64,000 nucleotides of DNA from Culturomica massiliensis. Its GTDB lineage: Bacteria; Bacteroidota; Bacteroidia; Bacteroidales; Marinifilaceae. Position numbers and translations under genes: made by a program. Each line of letters begins with the position of its first letter. Position 1 is the first letter of the stretch. Positions 6,763 through 14,874 of the stretch are shown one piece after another. Below the pieces are notes generated by a model, which was given only the letters and a program-made list of their open reading frames with translations, was not told where the DNA came from and searched no databases. Location: assembly GCF_900091655.1 (NCBI RefSeq), contig NZ_LT594619.1, positions 1 through 64,000 on the forward strand. The letters are read 5' to 3'.

Positions 6763-7989
6763 ATGAGCAAGAATTCTATACCTATGCCGTTGTCCCAGCT
6801 TGCGGCGGACAGAACCGTCTATCCGATCCTGTTTATGATCTGTATAACCCATCTGCTTAACGATATGATGCAGTCCGTTATCCCGGCGGTTTATCCGCTT
6901 TTGAAAGAGAAATTCGGTTTTACTTTTGCCCAGATCGGTATCATCACACTGGTTTTTCAGATGACTTCGTCGCTTTTGCAGCCTTTCGCCGGTCGCTATG
7001 CCGACCGGCACCCCCGCCCTTACTCACTGGCAGTCGGAATGTGTTTCACATTAACCGGCTTGCTTATGTTGTCCGTCGCATTCGGCTTTGGTCTGATTTT
7101 GCTTGCTGTCGGCCTGATCGGTTGCGGCTCTTCGGTTTTTCATCCCGAGTCGTCGCGGGTGGCACAACTGGCTTCGGGTGGCCGGAAGGGGTTAGCACAG
7201 TCTATATTTCAGGTCGGAGGAAATGCCGGCAGTGCTATGGGACCGTTGTTGGCAGCGTTAATTGTGATTCCTTACGGTCAGGCTTCCATCGGCTGGTTTG
7301 CCTTGGCTGCGTTGCTGGCTATATTTATTCTTGTAAAAATCGGGAATTGGTACAAACGGCAGTTGGCAGTAGTAGCCTGTAAATCTGCTGCGGCAACAGC
7401 GACACCGGTGCACGGACTTACCAAACGGAAAATCCGGCATGCTCTTTTAATCCTGGGAGTGCTGGTGTTTTCGAAATATTTTTATATCGCTTGCATGACT
7501 AACTACTTTACCTTTTTTCTGATGGATAAATTCGGAATGTCGGTACAGGGATCACAGTACTGTCTTTTTGCATTCCTTGCGGCATCCGCGGCAGGGACGT
7601 TTATCGGCGGCCCGGTGGGAGATCGTATCGGACGGAAATATGTCATCTGGGGCTCCATTCTCGGAGCTGCGCCTTTTACTTTACTGCTCCCTTATGCTAA
7701 TCTGACTTGTACTATTGTGCTGGCAATTATTATCGGCCTTGTGATCTCGTCGGCGTTCTCGGCTATTCTGGTTTATGCGACTGACCTTATGCCGGGAAAA
7801 GTCGGTATGATTGCCGGGGTATTTTTCGGGTTGATGTTCGGATTGGGGGGTATCGGTTCGGCCTTTTTTGGCTGGTTGGCTGATAAAACCAGTATCGAAT
7901 ACATCTTCCGGATCAGTACCCTGCTGCCTCTGCTGGGTATAATTACAGGCTTGCTGCCGAATATCGAAAGTCGGGCATCTGATAAATAA
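6763..7989 (+). CDS. MFS exporter, fosmidomycin-resistance (Fsr) type
   Basis: 408 residues with about twelve membrane segments. The first helix ITHLLNDMMQSVIPAVYPLLK and the following FQMTSSLLQPFAGRYADRHPRP are hallmarks of the fosmidomycin-resistance branch of the MFS, together with GCGSSVFHPESSRVA. These are inner-membrane drug or metabolite exporters; E. coli Fsr exports fosmidomycin. The coupling with a FadR-type regulator, which senses organic acids in other bacteria, raises the alternative that the natural cargo is a carboxylate. The substrate cannot be read from sequence. Confidence 0.88.
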   Translation: MSKNSIPMPLSQLAADRTVYPILFMICITHLLNDMMQSVIPAVYPLLKEKFGFTFAQIGIITLVFQMTSSLLQPFAGRYADRHPRPYSLAVGMCFTLTGLLMLSVAFGFGLILLAVGLIGCGSSVFHPESSRVAQLASGGRKGLAQSIFQVGGNAGSAMGPLLAALIVIPYGQASIGWFALAALLAIFILVKIGNWYKRQLAVVACKSAAATATPVHGLTKRKIRHALLILGVLVFSKYFYIACMTNYFTFFLMDKFGMSVQGSQYCLFAFLAASAAGTFIGGPVGDRIGRKYVIWGSILGAAPFTLLLPYANLTCTIVLAIIIGLVISSAFSAILVYATDLMPGKVGMIAGVFFGLMFGLGGIGSAFFGWLADKTSIEYIFRISTLLPLLGIITGLLPNIESRASDK

Positions 7990-8502
7990 CTGTTGAAACA
8001 CTGTGAAGTGCAATTGTATTATTCGAAATTACATTAAAGGTCGGGCATACGACCGTATTTAGGATATTGCCATAAGATATCTTTATAACTCTGGTGCGTT
8101 GTTATGCGATAAATTCCCGGAAAGTAAAGCTACTTACCATCGAACAGGCGGAGATGTGCAGGCTGTTTGTTCCGAAAAAAGGAACGATTTAATTTTAGAT
8201 TTACGATTTACGATTTACGATTAAAAAAATCTGATAACGAATCAAGTTGCCAAACAATTTACACTTTATATGAATTGTATTATAAGTAATTTACGAATCT
8301 GACTTATTTTGCAAACCTGAACCGGAATTTAAAAAATGAGTTGCCGGATATGAAAGGTTTTTCCCGATATAACCTTTTGGCCGGAAGATCCGCTGAAAAG
8401 GCAAATACAGATGACTGAGAGTAAAGCGTGTTTACACTCCTTTAGGAAACGGGAGCAGATAATAAAAATTGGCCTATAGGGAGGATAAATAGAAAAAATA
8501 AT
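7990..8502. other. Intergenic region with simple repeat
   Basis: About 510 bases without a convincing gene. It holds a short GGTCG/CGACC hairpin at 8039-8054 behind the exporter stop, a GTTCC/GGAAC hairpin at 8169-8186 and a 7-base direct repeat (GATTTAC, a bit over three copies) at 8198-8222. I see no RNA gene. Confidence 0.5.
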
Positions 8503-8510
8503 TAGTTTTG
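8503..8510 (+). promoter_or_regulatory. Possible -7 box for DUF3795 gene
   Basis: TAGTTTTG matches TAnnTTTG and ends five bases before the ATG at 8516. No -33 TTTG is seen at the right distance. If real, the transcript would start almost at the first codon. Confidence 0.4.
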
Positions 8511-8515
8511 TCTTA

Positions 8516-8866
8516 ATGATAAAACGATTGATAGCCTGTTGCGGATTAGATTGCGAAAATTGCGATGCCCGCATAGCCACTGTCCGGAATGACAATGAGC
8601 TGAGAGAAAAAACCGCCCAAAAGTGGAGTGTAATGAACAATGCACCGGAGATTACGGCAGCCACCATAAATTGTATGGGGTGTCGTGCAGACGGAGTGAA
8701 ATTTGCGTATTGCAGCGATTATTGTGAAATCCGCAAATGTGTATATGAAAAAGGATTTAATACCTGCGGTGACTGCAAAGAGTTGGAGAGTTGTCCGATT
8801 GTCGCTCCTATTTTTCAGCATGCTCCCGGCGCAAAAGAAAATCTTCTGTCTTCGACAACACTCTGA
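8516..8866 (+). CDS. DUF3795 family cysteine-rich protein
   Basis: A 116-residue soluble protein rich in cysteines: RLIACCGLDCENCDARIAT at the start, INCMGCRADG in the middle, YCSDYCEIRKCV, then FNTCGDCKELESCPIV. The spacing is that of DUF3795, a family thought to bind zinc or iron-sulfur through several Cx2-4C pairs; its function is not established. No signal peptide or membrane segment. It stands alone on its strand between noncoding stretches. The start is fixed by the absence of another in-frame ATG and by the conserved start of the family. Confidence 0.85.
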   Translation: MIKRLIACCGLDCENCDARIATVRNDNELREKTAQKWSVMNNAPEITAATINCMGCRADGVKFAYCSDYCEIRKCVYEKGFNTCGDCKELESCPIVAPIFQHAPGAKENLLSSTTL

Positions 8867-9294
8867 AGTCTGAAAACTTTCCGAAAATGTCCAAAACGTT
8901 GCTATTTTTATTGGCTTTAGGCTGGCTTGTGTTGTTTAAGGTGTTTGTAAATACGATATTGTAAATAAATTTGTAAGTATAAATTCAGACACGAGCGCAA
9001 TAACATATGAAAATCACAGATACCGTTTGTATCTGTTTATACAGTAGAGGAATAGAATTATTGTTTGAGATGGGGTATTAATTATATGTTATTTGTAGTA
9101 TGTATTATGCTTTCATAAATTATATTATTAAACTAATAATTTCTTATCTTATAATTGTCATGATGAATTGAAATATTCCTATTTGGCTTTGTTTGTCAAA
9201 CGGGACGACGCTTTAGCAATACATTACTTCTTCGTCGCCTTCCGTGAGTAAAAGGATACTATTTTTTGTTGTTTATCTGGCATTGATGATCTGT
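8867..9294. other. Intergenic region holding dispersed element copy 1
   Basis: About 430 bases with no convincing gene. It contains the 9016-9178 copy of the element also found before the TcmP gene. The rest is AT-rich sequence and a short plus-strand reading frame at 9244-9429 that overlaps the MuiA gene and is judged spurious. Confidence 0.55.
9016..9178 (+). repeat. Dispersed noncoding element, copy 1
   Basis: Starts with a perfect hairpin ACAGATAC-CGTTT-GTATCTGT (9016-9036) followed by TTATACAG, then AT-rich sequence with blocks GAATTATTGTT, TATTAAT, ATAAATTAT, TAAACTAATAAT, ATCTTRYAAT and a shared end ATTGAAATATTC. The same blocks in the same order occur at 16853-17028. Orientation is given as in the copy that precedes the TcmP gene. 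Function unknown; no gene starts right after this copy. Confidence 0.7.
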
Positions 9295-11163
9295 TTATTC
9301 TACGTCCAATCGCCTGTCTTTCGGGTATTTCACCTTGTAGCGCAAAATAATATCGCGTTGTTCGCCGGGTTTCAATGTCAGTGGCCAGGTAATGATACCT
9401 GTGTTTTCATCCAGCTTGCCGCCACTTAGTTCTTCAGCTGTCACCACAATACTGCTGTTCGCGGAGACGGGTACCTGATCGCAGAGGGTTAGTTCAACTG
9501 CCTGCAAACGATGATTCCGAACGGATATTTTCCAACTGATGGTCTGTGTTTGAGAGGAGCCCATTAGTTTCCGCGAGGTATATTCATGCTCTTTTGTCCG
9601 TTGTACGGCAATCTGGTGGTCGCGTCCCAGGGAAAATGAAAGCGTATCTCCGGGAGTGCTTAGGTCGAGTACCGACTTGCCGATAAATGTTTTCTCAAAA
9701 TAAATGTTGGCTTCTCCTTCCAGCAAGTTCAGTTTATTCCAGTCGGTAAGCCGGGCCATCAGAAAGGCGTCTTTATCGATCTTCGGTGTACATTGGTAAA
9801 CGTAAGAAGCAGGAAGGTCATAGCGGCCGATTTCCGCCACGACGGGTTTGTTATTTGAAAGAATCGTATAAGGTATCTTGATATCGAATTCATAGCCTGT
9901 CACTTGCCGGGTTGGTTTGACTTCCATTGGTATACTTTCGACAGCTTCTTCTTCTTCTTCTACGATTGCCGCAGCTTTCAGCGCTTTCCGGGGAGAAGAA
10001 GCATAACCTGTAACAACCACTTCGTCAAGACTTTGTGAGTCGGGGCTTAGTCGGATGTTTTGCATATTGCTGCGTATTTCAGTTGTCTGTGGAATATAGC
10101 CGATGTATGCAAATTCCAACCGGCGTTGCCCTTCCGGCATAGTAAGTGAATAATGGCCGTCGATGTCTGTTGTACAACCAACGGTAGTACCAGGAATCCT
10201 GACAGTAGCACCGGCTAAAGGTTCGTTGGTTTTGGCATCCGAAACGATCCCCGATATGTTGTTTCCATTCATTTCATTGCGGTAGTTGGGAGCCGCCCAA
10301 CCGTAATTCAGGCGGTAAGACTCTAAGCGGGGAGCTACATTCCCCGTTGACGGACTGGAAGAAGAAAGCGACAGATCGATGTTTTTCCACTCTTCGCCTG
10401 TGTGTTGGAAAATATTGGCTTTATAGATGATGGAAAGCGGTTCTGCAAGGCTTTCCGAACGAATGTCGTAAGAAGGAAACCAACCGGCATTCTTTACATA
10501 ATAACTTAAGGTAAATGTTGCGGTACAAGCGGCCGGAGCGTGAATACCCACCAGGATTTCACCGGTACGTTTCATGTCTTTACCCTTTGCCTGGCGCAGT
10601 TCCCGGAGCAATTGCTGATACTGTTCGGTCAGTTCTTCCAATTGATTACGGGTAGCCAATTCTTTGGCAGTAAGCTCTTTCATCTGTTCTGCAAAATAAG
10701 CGGTTGCTTCCCGGATGGTTGCTATTGACAAAGTATTGCTTTTATTGCCCAGTGTACAATTGTTTTTCAGTATTTCCTGCTCGGCTTTCACTAGGGCGAG
10801 AGCTGATTTCCGTTCTTCCTGTTGTTTCTCCACTTTTTTCAAAGTCTGCTGTAAGTGCTCCTGCTGACGACTGACAGCCACACTGTCCAGGAAGTTATAT
10901 TGCAGATTAACATTTGTGATTGTAAGCTTGCCCTTTGCACTCACTTGCATGCTCCGGGCATCGAGATAAGGCGAAAGCCCGGTGAATATCAAGGATGAGT
11001 TTCCGGCCGGGAGTTCCACCTGTTTAGTACGGGTTACCTGTGCCCCATCGACAAATAGCATCACTTTCTCTGCTGTTGTTTCTACTTTACGTTGTGATGT
11101 TGCGGCCGTTGCCGTCATACACAAACAAAGAGTAAACCATAAATAATTCCTGAATTTTTTCAT
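9295..11163 (-). CDS. MuiA-type (DUF4139) protein with CarboxypepD-like insert
   Basis: 622 residues with a signal peptide (about 1-23). The N-terminal DUF4140 part (about 28-120; VMLFVDGAQVTRTKQVELPAG) is followed by a long coiled coil (about 98-200) and the DUF4139 region, as in mucoidy-inhibitor MuiA proteins. Inside DUF4139, residues ~304-385 form a carboxypeptidase-regulatory-like module (GIVSDAKTNEPLAGATVRIPG ... TDIDGHYSL) ending in DEVVVTGY, the motif that in SusC-type receptors joins this module to the plug. MuiA function is poorly known; a periplasmic or outer-membrane role is inferred. It appears monocistronic. Confidence 0.87.
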   Translation of the reverse strand: MKKFRNYLWFTLCLCMTATAATSQRKVETTAEKVMLFVDGAQVTRTKQVELPAGNSSLIFTGLSPYLDARSMQVSAKGKLTITNVNLQYNFLDSVAVSRQQEHLQQTLKKVEKQQEERKSALALVKAEQEILKNNCTLGNKSNTLSIATIREATAYFAEQMKELTAKELATRNQLEELTEQYQQLLRELRQAKGKDMKRTGEILVGIHAPAACTATFTLSYYVKNAGWFPSYDIRSESLAEPLSIIYKANIFQHTGEEWKNIDLSLSSSSPSTGNVAPRLESYRLNYGWAAPNYRNEMNGNNISGIVSDAKTNEPLAGATVRIPGTTVGCTTDIDGHYSLTMPEGQRRLEFAYIGYIPQTTEIRSNMQNIRLSPDSQSLDEVVVTGYASSPRKALKAAAIVEEEEEAVESIPMEVKPTRQVTGYEFDIKIPYTILSNNKPVVAEIGRYDLPASYVYQCTPKIDKDAFLMARLTDWNKLNLLEGEANIYFEKTFIGKSVLDLSTPGDTLSFSLGRDHQIAVQRTKEHEYTSRKLMGSSQTQTISWKISVRNHRLQAVELTLCDQVPVSANSSIVVTAEELSGGKLDENTGIITWPLTLKPGEQRDIILRYKVKYPKDRRLDVE

Positions 11164-11372
11164 TATCCTGATATAAATTGGTTCAACTGTAAAAAATTCA
11201 GAGATAAAAGTAAAAATTAAAAAGAAATAATGTGGTATAAGTGTAAAATTATTCTAAATGAGATTGACTGTCGGATGTGTTTTGGCAGGTTTACACGATG
11301 CATGTACAGAAACGATTAAATATGCCTTCAAGGCTTTGGTAAAGACAAAATAGCGGGAATGACAGACCGATT

Positions 11373-11402
11373 ATTGGCTTCGTAATTAATTTTATAGCTT
11401 TG
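11373..11402 (+). promoter_or_regulatory. Promoter for methyltransferase gene
   Basis: TAGCTTTG at 11395-11402 matches TAnnTTTG; ATTG at 11373-11376 is a near match to the -33 box, 18 bases upstream. The ATG follows at 11411. Confidence 0.55.
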
Positions 11403-11410
11403 TATAAAAT

Positions 11411-12196
11411 ATGAAGAGCAAAATGAATACTGATTATAAGGTCGGAGATTTGATTTACGATGCAAATATTTATGATGGATTAAATACTTTCCTGTCCGAT
11501 TTGCAGTTTTATAAAAAGTGGTTGCCGAAAAATGAGGATGCTAAAATACTTGAACTTTGTTGTGGCACTGGCAGGCTTACGATTCCAATTGCAAAGGATG
11601 GATATAATATTTGTGGAGTAGATTACACTTTATCAATGCTTGAGCAAGCAAAGGTAAAAGCTTCCGAAGTGGGATTAGGAATTAATTTCATTGAAGCGGA
11701 TATTAGAACATTGAACTTGCAAGAAAAATTCGACCTTATTTTTATGCCGTTTAATTCAATTCATCATTTATATAAAAATGAAGATTTATTCAAGACACTA
11801 AAGAGGGTTAAAAATCATCTTAAAGCAGAGGGCTTCTTTCTGTTAGATTGCTTTAATCCTAATATTCAGTATATTGTTAAAGGTGAAAAAGAGCAAAAAG
11901 TAATAGCGGAATATACAACCAACGATGAAAGAAAAGTGTTGATAAAACAGACCATGTTTTATGAAAATGCAACTCAAATTAATCGCATAAAATGGCATTA
12001 TTTTATAAATGATAAGTTTCATTCAGTTCAAAATATGGATATGAGATTGTTTTTCCCTCAAGAATTGGATTCATATCTGGGATGGGCTGGATTTAATGTT
12101 ATTCACAAATTTGGAAATTTTGAAGAAGCAGCATTTAACGATAATTCAGAAAAACAGATATACGTTTTAGCATTAAAATCGAAGAATGATGAGTAA
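11411..12196 (+). CDS. Class I SAM-dependent methyltransferase
   Basis: 261 residues. SAM-binding motif I is LELCCGTGRLTIPIA (about 46-60), followed by an acidic post-I segment GVDYTLSMLEQA, motif with FIEADIRTL, and motif IV-like FDLIFMPFNSIHHL. The fold is therefore a soluble class I methyltransferase of the small-molecule type (methyltransf_25/11-like); no DNA- or rRNA-specific motif such as NPPY is present. The acceptor is unknown. Base composition is clearly more AT-rich than the housekeeping genes around the window, and it stands alone, suggesting acquisition. A second ATG at 11423 is an alternative start. Confidence 0.88.
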   Translation: MKSKMNTDYKVGDLIYDANIYDGLNTFLSDLQFYKKWLPKNEDAKILELCCGTGRLTIPIAKDGYNICGVDYTLSMLEQAKVKASEVGLGINFIEADIRTLNLQEKFDLIFMPFNSIHHLYKNEDLFKTLKRVKNHLKAEGFFLLDCFNPNIQYIVKGEKEQKVIAEYTTNDERKVLIKQTMFYENATQINRIKWHYFINDKFHSVQNMDMRLFFPQELDSYLGWAGFNVIHKFGNFEEAAFNDNSEKQIYVLALKSKNDE

Positions 12197-12292
12197 GCTA
12201 ATCAAGACCGATTTAAAGGTTATACTTACTCTCTATCTTAATGGAGTAATAAAATACTAATTTCATGTATTCCTAAACTCATATATTTTTGG

Positions 12293-12343
12293 TTGGTGGT
12301 AAATTTGGTTATATATAACCTATCATTCTAATTTTTACCACCA
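12293..12343. repeat. Nested palindromic element
   Basis: Outer arms TTGGTGGTAAATTT (12293-12306) and ATTTTTACCACCA (12331-12343) are inverted copies with slight mismatch; inside them lies a perfect 14-base palindrome GGTTATATATAACC (12307-12320). A third copy of the outer arm, TTGGTGGTAAATTTT, occurs at 12686-12700 on the far side of the small membrane-protein gene. Confidence 0.6.
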
Positions 12344-12372
12344 TAAAAAATTATGTGATTATATAGTCTGAA

Positions 12373-12615
12373 TCATTTTTTGTCTTGAATTTTGAAAAAT
12401 ATTTCTGGATGCTCTTGAATAAACCAATAAAAACCTGCTGTTAAAAACATCCACATTAAGTAGTCTTCAAATGATGTTTCTTGGAAAAATATTGCTCTTA
12501 TCAACCAAAACCAAGCATATACATTTCCAGCTAACACATATATCCGTTTGAACCATAAAACGACCTGTTTTTCTATTTTAGCCTTGATAATCTGTTTTTC
12601 TATTGAGGATTCCAT
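12373..12615 (-). CDS. Small membrane protein, unknown
   Basis: 80 residues from MESSIEKQ. After a charged, lysine-rich start come two hydrophobic aromatic segments (about 20-40, WFKRIYVLAGNVYAWFWLI, and 51-66, LMWMFLTAGFYWFI), so an inner-membrane protein with two passes is likely. No family was recognised. An in-frame ATG at 12663 would add 16 residues, but a minus-strand TATATTTG -7 box at 12652-12659 overlaps that region, so the start at 12615 is preferred. The gene lies between inverted copies of a GGTGGTAAA motif. Confidence 0.6.
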   Translation of the reverse strand: MESSIEKQIIKAKIEKQVVLWFKRIYVLAGNVYAWFWLIRAIFFQETSFEDYLMWMFLTAGFYWFIQEHPEIFFKIQDKK

Positions 12616-12651
12616 TTTATTACAATTTGATGTGTAAATATCTTTGTTCTT

Positions 12652-12659
12652 CAAATATA
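12652..12659 (-). promoter_or_regulatory. -7 box for small membrane-protein gene
   Basis: The minus strand reads TATATTTG, an exact TAnnTTTG match, about 37 bases before the ATG at 12615. No good -33 TTTG is visible at 19-21 bases upstream. Confidence 0.45.
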
Positions 12660-12685
12660 GCAATGTTCTTCATTATGATTATAAG

Positions 12686-12700
12686 TTGGTGGTAAATTTT
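12686..12700. repeat. Third copy of GGTGGTAAA repeat arm
   Basis: TTGGTGGTAAATTTT repeats the left arm of the palindromic element at 12293 in direct orientation and its right arm in inverted orientation. Together the copies at 12331 and 12686 bracket the small membrane-protein gene. Confidence 0.5.
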
Positions 12701-12804
12701 CCAAAAGTATATAAGAGTAGATTTTTCGTATTTTTCTACTACGAAAAAAGAGCCGACGAACATATATTTGTCAGCTCTTATATATTGCAAAAAAGGGTTA
12801 GTGC

Positions 12805-13165
12805 TTATTTGTATTCAACGGTAATTGTCCCCTCTAAAATTTTTTTGCTGGTCTCTGTTTTATAGCCTTTCATCACTGCAACATAACCGTCTTTGTCAAA
12901 TTCGTATTCGTAACTATTTTCCACTATGTAATCCGAAAGAAAAATAGCGTAGTAAAACGCTATAATCCTGTGTGTTGATACTAAAATCGGCTAAATGATT
13001 AGCCAATTCTTCAATAGCTTTTACAATTTCAGATGCGGAAACTTTGCGCTGCGAGTATTCCGATAATAAGCGGGAAATCTCTGCTTTGACATTTTTTCTA
13101 ACATGTTTTGCGTTGTAATAAGAATTGCATTTAAATAATCATACACCCGTTTTTGCTATTTTAAA
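12805..13165 (-). pseudogene. Eroded coding sequence, unidentified
   Basis: On the minus strand three protein-like stretches follow one another in different frames: VYDYLNAILITTQNMLEKM, then KAEISRLLSEYSQRKVSASE with EIVKAIEELANHLADFSIN, then YAIFLSDYIVENSYEYEF running to EGTITVEYK and a stop at 12805. The even amino-acid composition of these stretches and the shifts of frame between them suggest one or two genes broken by small indels. I do not recognise the family. It lies between the small membrane protein and the EamA transporter, in the AT-rich stretch. Confidence 0.4.
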
Positions 13166-13231
13166 GTTGTGATAGAGTATTATCGTATATAGAAAATAGA
13201 AACTTTTAATCAATTTACAATTTAGATAATT

Positions 13232-14176
13232 TCATTTCGGTTGCCAAGGTTTATGAAGTATTTGTCCTATATAAATAATAGCAACCGTTAATGTTTTGAT
13301 TTGAATTGATTTACCAATTATTATTAGAATTACAGCTATTAGTATCATCATAATGCCAACAGCCAACCGTAGAGTGAATATTTCATTGAATATAGTAACA
13401 CCGATAACCACCGCGGTGAGTGGTTCCAACGCGCCCATGATAGCAGTAGGTGTTGAACCTATTTGGCGTACTGCAATTACCATAAATACTAAGGATATAA
13501 CAGTAGGAACCAATGCAAGCATTATAGCAAACATCCACATAGAAGAGGTTGTAAGTAACTGTAAATGATTGTTGCCGTCAAAAAATGATTGAACCATGAT
13601 AGTTAATGTACAAAATAGCAACACATAAAACGTTAACTTTATAGATGACATTTTTAAAGAGGATTTATTTACAGCAACTATATAAAGTGCATAAGAAAGG
13701 GAGGATAGCATAACAAGCGATACTCCCGTTGCATTTAACACGCTACCATTATTCCCTTTGTATAACAGTCCTATGCCCCCAATAGCCAAAAGAATAGATA
13801 AAACCGTAATTAAGGATGTTTTTTCTTTAAAGAAAATAGCCATGATGACAGTTACAATAACAGGATATACGAACAGAATTGTAGACGCTATTCCTGCATC
13901 CATGTAGTGGAAACTTAGAAACAGGGTCAGCGAAGATGCCGCAAACAAAATCCCTAACCCTGCCAAAATTCCTAATTCTTTTCGTGTAACCCTGAACGAT
14001 TTATTTTGTATAAGCATTAACCCACCGAGAAAAAAAGTTGCAAGTAAGAAGCGGTAAAATAATACAGAGTTAGCGTTTATTCCGGCTTCATAAAGAGATA
14101 ATGCCCCAAGTGGATTTGTCCCATAGCTGATTGCTGCAATAATCCCATAAATTGAACCTTTGAATTTTGCATCCAT
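13232..14176 (-). CDS. EamA/DMT-family transporter
   Basis: 314 residues from MDAKFKGSIYG with about ten membrane helices in two repeated EamA halves: the first from ~7 to 140 (AAISYGTNPLG, then GIASTILFVYPVIVTVIMAIFFKE), the second from ~150 to 290 (LSYALYIVAVNKSS, then TPTAIMGALEPLTAVVIGVTIFNE). The E-P-L-T-A and late acidic residue pattern is the usual drug/metabolite transporter signature. It is an inner-membrane exporter with unknown substrate. A longer start at 14227 is possible, but a minus-strand TAATTTTG box at 14194-14201 favours 14176. AT-rich like its neighbours. Confidence 0.9.
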   Translation of the reverse strand: MDAKFKGSIYGIIAAISYGTNPLGALSLYEAGINANSVLFYRFLLATFFLGGLMLIQNKSFRVTRKELGILAGLGILFAASSLTLFLSFHYMDAGIASTILFVYPVIVTVIMAIFFKEKTSLITVLSILLAIGGIGLLYKGNNGSVLNATGVSLVMLSSLSYALYIVAVNKSSLKMSSIKLTFYVLLFCTLTIMVQSFFDGNNHLQLLTTSSMWMFAIMLALVPTVISLVFMVIAVRQIGSTPTAIMGALEPLTAVVIGVTIFNEIFTLRLAVGIMMILIAVILIIIGKSIQIKTLTVAIIYIGQILHKPWQPK

Positions 14177-14193
14177 TTTATTAAGTACTATAT

Positions 14194-14201
14194 CAAAATT
14201 A
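14194..14201 (-). promoter_or_regulatory. -7 box for EamA transporter
   Basis: The minus strand reads TAATTTTG, matching TAnnTTTG, 18 bases before the ATG at 14176. The -33 region is weak (CTTGTT about 22 bases upstream). Confidence 0.45.
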
Positions 14202-14286
14202 GTTATACATTTTACCCGACATAACAAGCTGAAATTAAATGATATAACAAAATAACTACATAAGTCGGGGGACTTATATAATTTAT

Positions 14287-14874
14287 CTATAAAATTAAAG
14301 CCAGCACAGGGATTAATATACCTGCCAATAATTCAATTCCCCCTATTCCGAACAAACCTCGTTTACCTTTATTCATTAGAATACCGCTTATACATATCAA
14401 TATAAGACATACCGCAAATAGGTCTGAGAAATAGGTCCACCATGTTCCCGGGTTATAATGGAGAAATGAGAGTTGATAAAAAACCGGTCTTTTCTTTATT
14501 CCTTCATAAGCAACATTTCCTGTTTGAGTATCAAGAATATAGGATGAACCACTTTTCAAGAAAACTTTTACCGTTGAGTTATTCGGATAAAAATGTTTGA
14601 TATAATTATCCTGCTCGCCTACCTCTTTTAACAACTGTATTATTTCATTTTTATTAAATTTATGGGAGGTAGGGAATGTCCCCTTCACCGTATAATTGTT
14701 TACAGTTATATCGTATTTCGGATTAAAATCCTTTAAATGATTCATCGTTATGCCCGATACTGCATAAATAAGAATCACTCCCATAAAGAAAAAGGATAGA
14801 TGAAAATGAACCGTCCTGCAATACTGTCGGAACAAATTCCCTATCCGTAATCTGCTTGTTATTTCTTTATCCAT
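14287..14874 (-). CDS. PepSY-associated membrane protein
   Basis: 195 residues with an N-terminal membrane segment (about 22-45, HFHLSFFFMGVILIYAVSGI, followed by TMNH), an external domain and two C-terminal membrane segments (about 140-160 and 172-195). The pattern R-x3-HFHLS, the SGI(T)MNH end of the helix, and QLSFLHYNPGTWWTYFSDLFAV match the PepSY-associated TM helix (PepSY_TM-like) family, bacterial inner-membrane proteins often linked to iron or flavin-dependent electron transfer across the membrane. Its start overlaps the flavin-reductase-like lipoprotein gene by 16 bases, so the two are translationally coupled. Confidence 0.83.
   Translation of the reverse strand: MDKEITSRLRIGNLFRQYCRTVHFHLSFFFMGVILIYAVSGITMNHLKDFNPKYDITVNNYTVKGTFPTSHKFNKNEIIQLLKEVGEQDNYIKHFYPNNSTVKVFLKSGSSYILDTQTGNVAYEGIKKRPVFYQLSFLHYNPGTWWTYFSDLFAVCLILICISGILMNKGKRGLFGIGGIELLAGILIPVLALIL

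Noticed and set aside
8198..8222. GATTTAC direct repeats as a possible CRISPR or iteron
   Set aside because: Units of only seven bases without spacers; simple AT-rich repeats of this kind are common between genes. No CRISPR-like array exists in the window.
9244..9429. 61-residue plus-strand reading frame with a hydrophobic start
   Set aside because: Its second half is antisense to the conserved 3' end of the MuiA-type gene, and nothing supports it.
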